The notes beneath the pieces were generated by a model that was not told the origin of the DNA, made no database searches, and worked only from the letters and a program-made list of their open reading frames with translations. This document shows positions 63,320-64,000 of a stretch of DNA of 64,000 bases, piece after piece. Position 1 is the stretch's first letter. Each line of letters starts with the position of its first letter. Origin of the DNA: Gordonia aichiensis NBRC 108223. Its GTDB lineage: Bacteria > Actinomycetota > Actinomycetes > Mycobacteriales > Mycobacteriaceae. The DNA lies in assembly GCF_000332975.1 (NCBI RefSeq), contig NZ_BANR01000003.1, forward strand, positions 124,001 to 188,000, read 5' to 3'. The translations under genes and the position numbers were made by a program.

Positions 63320-64000
63320 ATGGATTTCGGGATCGTTCAGTTCACCAGTGATCGCGGGCTCAGGCCCCAGGTGCTCGCTCCGCTCATCGAGGAGGCGGGC
63401 TTCGCCTCCTACTTCGTCCCCGAGCACGGCCACATTCCCACCCGTCGCGACGCCGCGCACCCGCAGACCGGCGACTCGTCACTGCCGGATGACCGGTACA
63501 TGCGCACACTCGACCCGTGGACCACGCTCGCCGCGGCGGCGGCGGTCACCTCGCGCATCAGACTCGCCACCGCGGTCGCACTGCCGGTTCAATCCGACCC
63601 GATCACGCTCGCGAAAACCCTTGCCACGCTTGATCACATCTCAGACGGTCGAGTGACCCTCGGTGTCGGATTCGGATGGAATCTCGACGAACTCGCCGAT
63701 CACGGCGTTCCGTCGAAGCGCCGTCGGACGATGTTGCGCGAGTACCTCGAGGCGATGCGTGCGCTGTGGACAGCCGACGAGGCCGAATACCACGGCGAAT
63801 TCGTCGATTTCGGCACGAGTTGGGCCTGGCCGAAGCCGCCGCAGGGCTCAATTCCGACGCTGGTCGGCGCAGCGGGTACCGAGAAAAACTTTCGATGGAT
63901 CGCGCGCAGTGCCGACGGCTGGATCACGACCCCAGGGGAGGCCGACATCGCGGGGTCGGTCGCACTCCTCCGGAGGCTCTGGTCCGACGCGGGCCGCGCA
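63320..64000 (+). CDS. LLM-class F420-dependent oxidoreductase, 3' truncated
   Basis: The first 227 residues of a luciferase-like (TIM-barrel) oxidoreductase; the frame is open to the window edge. Family marks: M-D-F-G-I-V-Q-F, F-A-S-Y-F-V-P-E-H-G-H-I-P, the region I-R-L-A-T-A-V-A-L-P-V-Q-S-D-P, G-R-V-T-L-G-V-G-F-G-W-N and the P-T-L-V-G-A-A-G motif. It probably uses coenzyme F420 for hydride transfer on a lipid or xenobiotic. The KstR-like operator over its promoter would place it with steroid metabolism. Confidence 0.85.
   Translation, partial: MDFGIVQFTSDRGLRPQVLAPLIEEAGFASYFVPEHGHIPTRRDAAHPQTGDSSLPDDRYMRTLDPWTTLAAAAAVTSRIRLATAVALPVQSDPITLAKTLATLDHISDGRVTLGVGFGWNLDELADHGVPSKRRRTMLREYLEAMRALWTADEAEYHGEFVDFGTSWAWPKPPQGSIPTLVGAAGTEKNFRWIARSADGWITTPGEADIAGSVALLRRLWSDAGRA

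Overview
The window comes from a high-GC mycolic-acid actinobacterium (order Mycobacteriales), most like Gordonia or a close relative such as Williamsia or Rhodococcus. The evidence is two mce loci, an rpoB-rpoC pair very close to the mycobacterial proteins, an FprB-type ferredoxin/reductase fusion behind a KstR-type palindrome, a DinB2-type polymerase, DUF3558 lipoproteins and an N-terminal DUF222-like remnant. No rRNA, tRNA, CRISPR array, insertion sequence or prophage was seen. The genus is an inference.

Layout. 1-5389: the 3' part of one mce operon (mceD fragment, mceE lipoprotein, mceF, two Mce-associated membrane proteins), then a GNAT acetyltransferase. 5929-13905: the rpoB promoter, rpoB, rpoC and a strong terminator. 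13923-24263: a tetR gene divergent from a complete second mce operon (yrbEA, yrbEB, mceA-F, a Mas protein, a small membrane protein). 24163-27069: a VOC protein and a DUF5134/PepSY membrane pair rich in Cys, Met and His. 27221-29710: davB-davA for lysine to 5-aminovalerate, with davA frameshifted. 30036-37525: an unknown protein, dinB2, a secreted lipase, an arsR-sulP pair whose sulP has an amber stop, a SixA-like phosphatase, a DMT-type membrane protein and flavodoxin.

37776-41411: a valine-degradation operon (mmsA, isobutyryl-CoA dehydrogenase, mmsB). 41437-42606: an AbiEi-HTH/DUF559 endonuclease-like gene bracketed by copies of one long palindrome, which looks like an inserted unit. 42621-44962: MarR and TetR regulators and a DUF4188 protein. 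45161-52191: a TetR-controlled operon with an APC permease, two DUF1989 proteins, a urea/guanidine-carboxylase carboxyltransferase lacking both the biotin-carboxylase and biotin-carrier domains, and allophanate hydrolase.

52326-57338: a degraded DUF222-like gene behind a LexA-type box, a large secreted repeat protein, small proteins, an S4-domain protein fused in frame to a DUF3558 lipoprotein, a second such lipoprotein, and a VOC gene behind a strong LexA-type box. 57389-64000: an acyl-ACP thioesterase divergent from fprB with a KstR-type palindrome between them, a glycosyltransferase/methyltransferase/toroid-protein operon, and the start of an F420-type oxidoreductase with another KstR-like palindrome over its -35.

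The most notable items are the palindrome-flanked DUF559 unit, the carboxylase lacking its biotin modules, the S4-lipoprotein fusion, the DinB2 steric-gate glutamine, and two genes (davA, sulP) each broken by a single change.
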